Positions 21,373 through 23,116 of a stretch of DNA of 23,116 nucleotides are shown here, one piece after another. Within the stretch, counting starts at the first letter, position 1, and every line of letters starts with the position of its first letter. Source of the stretch: Alphaproteobacteria bacterium (GTDB lineage: Bacteria; Pseudomonadota; Alphaproteobacteria; Caulobacterales; Parvularculaceae); contig JAUIEG010000002.1 in the NCBI GenBank assembly GCA_030428745.1, positions 1 to 23,116 of the forward strand. The letters are read 5' to 3'. The notes below the pieces were generated by a model. The model was given only the letters and a program-made list of their open reading frames with translations. It did no database searches and was not told the origin of the DNA. A program made the position numbers and the translations under genes.

Positions 21373-22926
21373 ATGACTACAGTCCGCGATAGTGTAATCC
21401 ACTTCCTCCGGGAAGCGGACATGACCGTGATGTTCGGCAATCCCGGGTCGACGGAGCTGCCGCTTTACCGGGACTGGCCGGAGGATTTCCGCTACATCCT
21501 CGGGCTGCAGGAATCCGCCGTTCTTTCCATGGCCGACGGTTACGCCCAGGCGACGGGGAAGGCCGCGATTGTAAACCTGCACTCAGCCGCCGGTCTCGGC
21601 CACGCCATGGGCTCCCTCGTCGCGGCCTTTAAAAACCAGACCCCCATGATCGTCACTGCGGGGCAACAGGCGCGAAGCCTGCTTCTCGCCGAACCTTTTC
21701 TGGGCGCCATCGATCCAACCGCGATGCCGAAGCCTTACGTGAAATGGGCTTGTGAGCCCGCCAGCGCCGCCGAAACACCGCAAGCGATCGCCCGCGCCTA
21801 CGCCATCGCCATGACCCCACCGCGGGGGCCGGTCTTTGTCTCCATTCCTGTCGACGACTGGGATCAGCCGGCAGACCCGGCGGCGGCGCTCGAGTTCCTT
21901 GGCGATCCGTCTCCTTCAAAATCCTCTATCGACGCCGCCGTTGAACGAATCTCACACAGCAAATCGCCTGTCATGGTTGCCGGTCCGGAAATTGACCGCG
22001 CCTGCGGCTGGCAGAACGCCATTGCGCTTGCGGAAAAGCTCGGCTGTCCGGTCTGGGCAAGCTCAATGTCGAGCCGCTGTTCCTTTCCGGAAAGCCATCC
22101 GCAATTTGCCGGCTTTTTGCGATCCAATGAGGCGGATGTTTACGAAACGCTGTCGACCCATGACCTTGTCCTCGTGTTTGGCGCGCCAGCCTTTACCTTT
22201 CACTTCGAAAATCCCGCTTCTCGCCCAGCAGCGATGAACCTTTTGCAATTCACAAACGACACCAACACCGCTTCCTATACGAAGCAGGGCGCGGTCATTC
22301 TGGGGGATGTCGCCAGCGCCATGAAAACACTGTGGGCCGACATTGACCAAAGGCCGCCCTTTGAAGGCGCCGCACGCGCGGTCCCGGAACCAGCGCCGAC
22401 CTCAACATTCTCCTCGAACGCCATTATGGATTTGATACAGGCGCTCCGCCCCAAAGATGCGCTGATTGCTGAAGAAGCGCCGAGCGCTCGGCCTGCAATA
22501 CAACAGCGTCTGCGCATCGATACGCCGGGCAGTTTTTTTGCAACTGCTTCGGGGGGATTAGGTTTTGCGGGCAGCGCCGCTGTCGGAATCGCGCTTGCCC
22601 ATCCGGACAAACGCACAATCGCTCTTCTGGGAGACGGCTCTGCGCTTTACACCATTCAGGCGCTCTGGACCGCTGCGAAGGAAAACCTGCCGGTCACATA
22701 CATCATCCTCAATAATGGCGGCTATGAAGCGCTGATCGGCATTGCGCGGCTCTGGCAGACGCCTTCCATCGGCACTGATCTTTCTGGACTGGATTTCGTC
22801 AGCCTCGCGAATGGCTTCGGCATGACGGCGCACCGTGTAAAGACCATCGCCGAAATGGAAAAAGCCCTTGACGAAGCTTTCACTTCCCAAAGGCCTTGTT
22901 TAATCGATGCGATCATCGAGGACTAA
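21373..22926 (+). CDS. Benzoylformate-decarboxylase-like thiamine-diphosphate enzyme
   Basis: From the ATG at 21373 (GAGGAA five bases upstream) the 517-residue protein aligns in register with Pseudomonas benzoylformate decarboxylase: S26 (GNPGSTELP), E47 (LQESAV) and H70 (NLHSAAG) keep the same numbers, and H277 (APAFTFHFE) is the second active-site histidine. The ThDP/Mg motif runs from GDGSALYTIQALW to NN. Earlier in-frame starts (TTG 21307, ATG 21358) would add residues with no match. Such enzymes decarboxylate aryl-glyoxylates to aromatic aldehydes. In the substrate pocket, the segment YEALIGI replaces YGALRWF, so an isoleucine stands at the position of the phenylalanine F464. A changed substrate, perhaps a methoxylated or aliphatic 2-oxo acid, is possible. 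No aldehyde dehydrogenase is adjacent. Confidence 0.85.
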   Translation: MTTVRDSVIHFLREADMTVMFGNPGSTELPLYRDWPEDFRYILGLQESAVLSMADGYAQATGKAAIVNLHSAAGLGHAMGSLVAAFKNQTPMIVTAGQQARSLLLAEPFLGAIDPTAMPKPYVKWACEPASAAETPQAIARAYAIAMTPPRGPVFVSIPVDDWDQPADPAAALEFLGDPSPSKSSIDAAVERISHSKSPVMVAGPEIDRACGWQNAIALAEKLGCPVWASSMSSRCSFPESHPQFAGFLRSNEADVYETLSTHDLVLVFGAPAFTFHFENPASRPAAMNLLQFTNDTNTASYTKQGAVILGDVASAMKTLWADIDQRPPFEGAARAVPEPAPTSTFSSNAIMDLIQALRPKDALIAEEAPSARPAIQQRLRIDTPGSFFATASGGLGFAGSAAVGIALAHPDKRTIALLGDGSALYTIQALWTAAKENLPVTYIILNNGGYEALIGIARLWQTPSIGTDLSGLDFVSLANGFGMTAHRVKTIAEMEKALDEAFTSQRPCLIDAIIED

Positions 22927-22943
22927 AACCGAGGCGGGTTTGG

Positions 22944-23116
22944 TTAGTGCAATGCTTGCGGTTCTCTGTCGGCGATGCTGGCGTTGCGGTATTCGCGCGG
23001 AGAAACGCCGTAACGCTCGCGGAAAACACGCGCAAAATGCGTCGTGTTGTTAAAGCCCCACGCATAGGCAAGTTCCGTAATGGAACGATGGCGCCACATA
23101 GGGTCAGCAAGACGCT
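22944..23116 (-). CDS. AraC-type regulator, C-terminal end (partial)
   Basis: Reading leftward from the window edge, a frame of 56 residues ends at the TAA at 22944-22946. It contains the second helix-turn-helix of an AraC/XylS DNA-binding domain: SITELAYAWGFNNTTHFARV, followed by FRERYGVSPREYR, the standard C-terminal signature. The gene continues beyond the window, so neither its effector domain nor start can be seen. It is convergent with the decarboxylase gene, 17 bases apart. AraC regulators of this type often control aromatic-degradation genes, but its targets are unknown. Confidence 0.85.
   Translation of the reverse strand, partial: RLADPMWRHRSITELAYAWGFNNTTHFARVFRERYGVSPREYRNASIADREPQALH

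Overview
The window is GC-rich, densely packed DNA with the gene families and gene order of an alphaproteobacterium that degrades lignin-derived aromatics. The protocatechuate 4,5-cleavage enzymes closely resemble the sphingomonad Lig proteins, but I cannot fix the order or genus from sequence alone. No tRNA, rRNA, insertion sequence, CRISPR array or origin was recognised.

Left part (1-10280): a partial LysR-type regulator with two helix-turn-helix segments faces a long rightward operon. The operon holds every step from protocatechuate to pyruvate plus oxaloacetate: LigAB ring cleavage, LigC dehydrogenase, LigI lactonase, LigU/GalD isomerase, LigJ hydratase and LigK aldolase. A 6-phosphogluconate-dehydrogenase-like gene of unknown role sits inside it, an aldo/keto reductase follows ligC by 2 bases, and an MFS transporter lies at its end. 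Most junctions overlap or nearly touch, which implies translational coupling.

Middle part (10277-17088, all leftward): a one-carbon region. In transcription order it holds a SnoaL/NTF2-like protein, a CmcJ-type putative Fe(II) oxygenase, a short MetE-like zinc protein (GTGA overlap with the oxygenase), glutathione-dependent formaldehyde dehydrogenase, a VOC protein, S-formylglutathione hydrolase and a second short MetE-like protein. The pairing of glutathione-dependent formaldehyde oxidation with two MetE-like proteins and an NTF2-like protein suggests that formaldehyde or methyl groups released from methoxylated or hydroxymethyl lignin fragments are handled here. The SnoaL-CmcJ-MetE trio is the best candidate for an undescribed system.

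Right part (17311-23116): a short-chain dehydrogenase resembling lignin C-alpha dehydrogenases (LigD/L/N/O type), an ACS-type MFS transporter, an AMP-forming acyl-CoA synthetase, a divergent benzoylformate-decarboxylase-like ThDP enzyme, and the 3' end of an AraC-type regulator. Together these could take up a lignin-derived aryl-propanoid or dimer, oxidise and shorten its side chain, and pass the ring to the protocatechuate operon. No O-demethylase (LigM, VanAB), beta-etherase, lignostilbene dioxygenase or formate dehydrogenase is present, so the route must draw on genes elsewhere.
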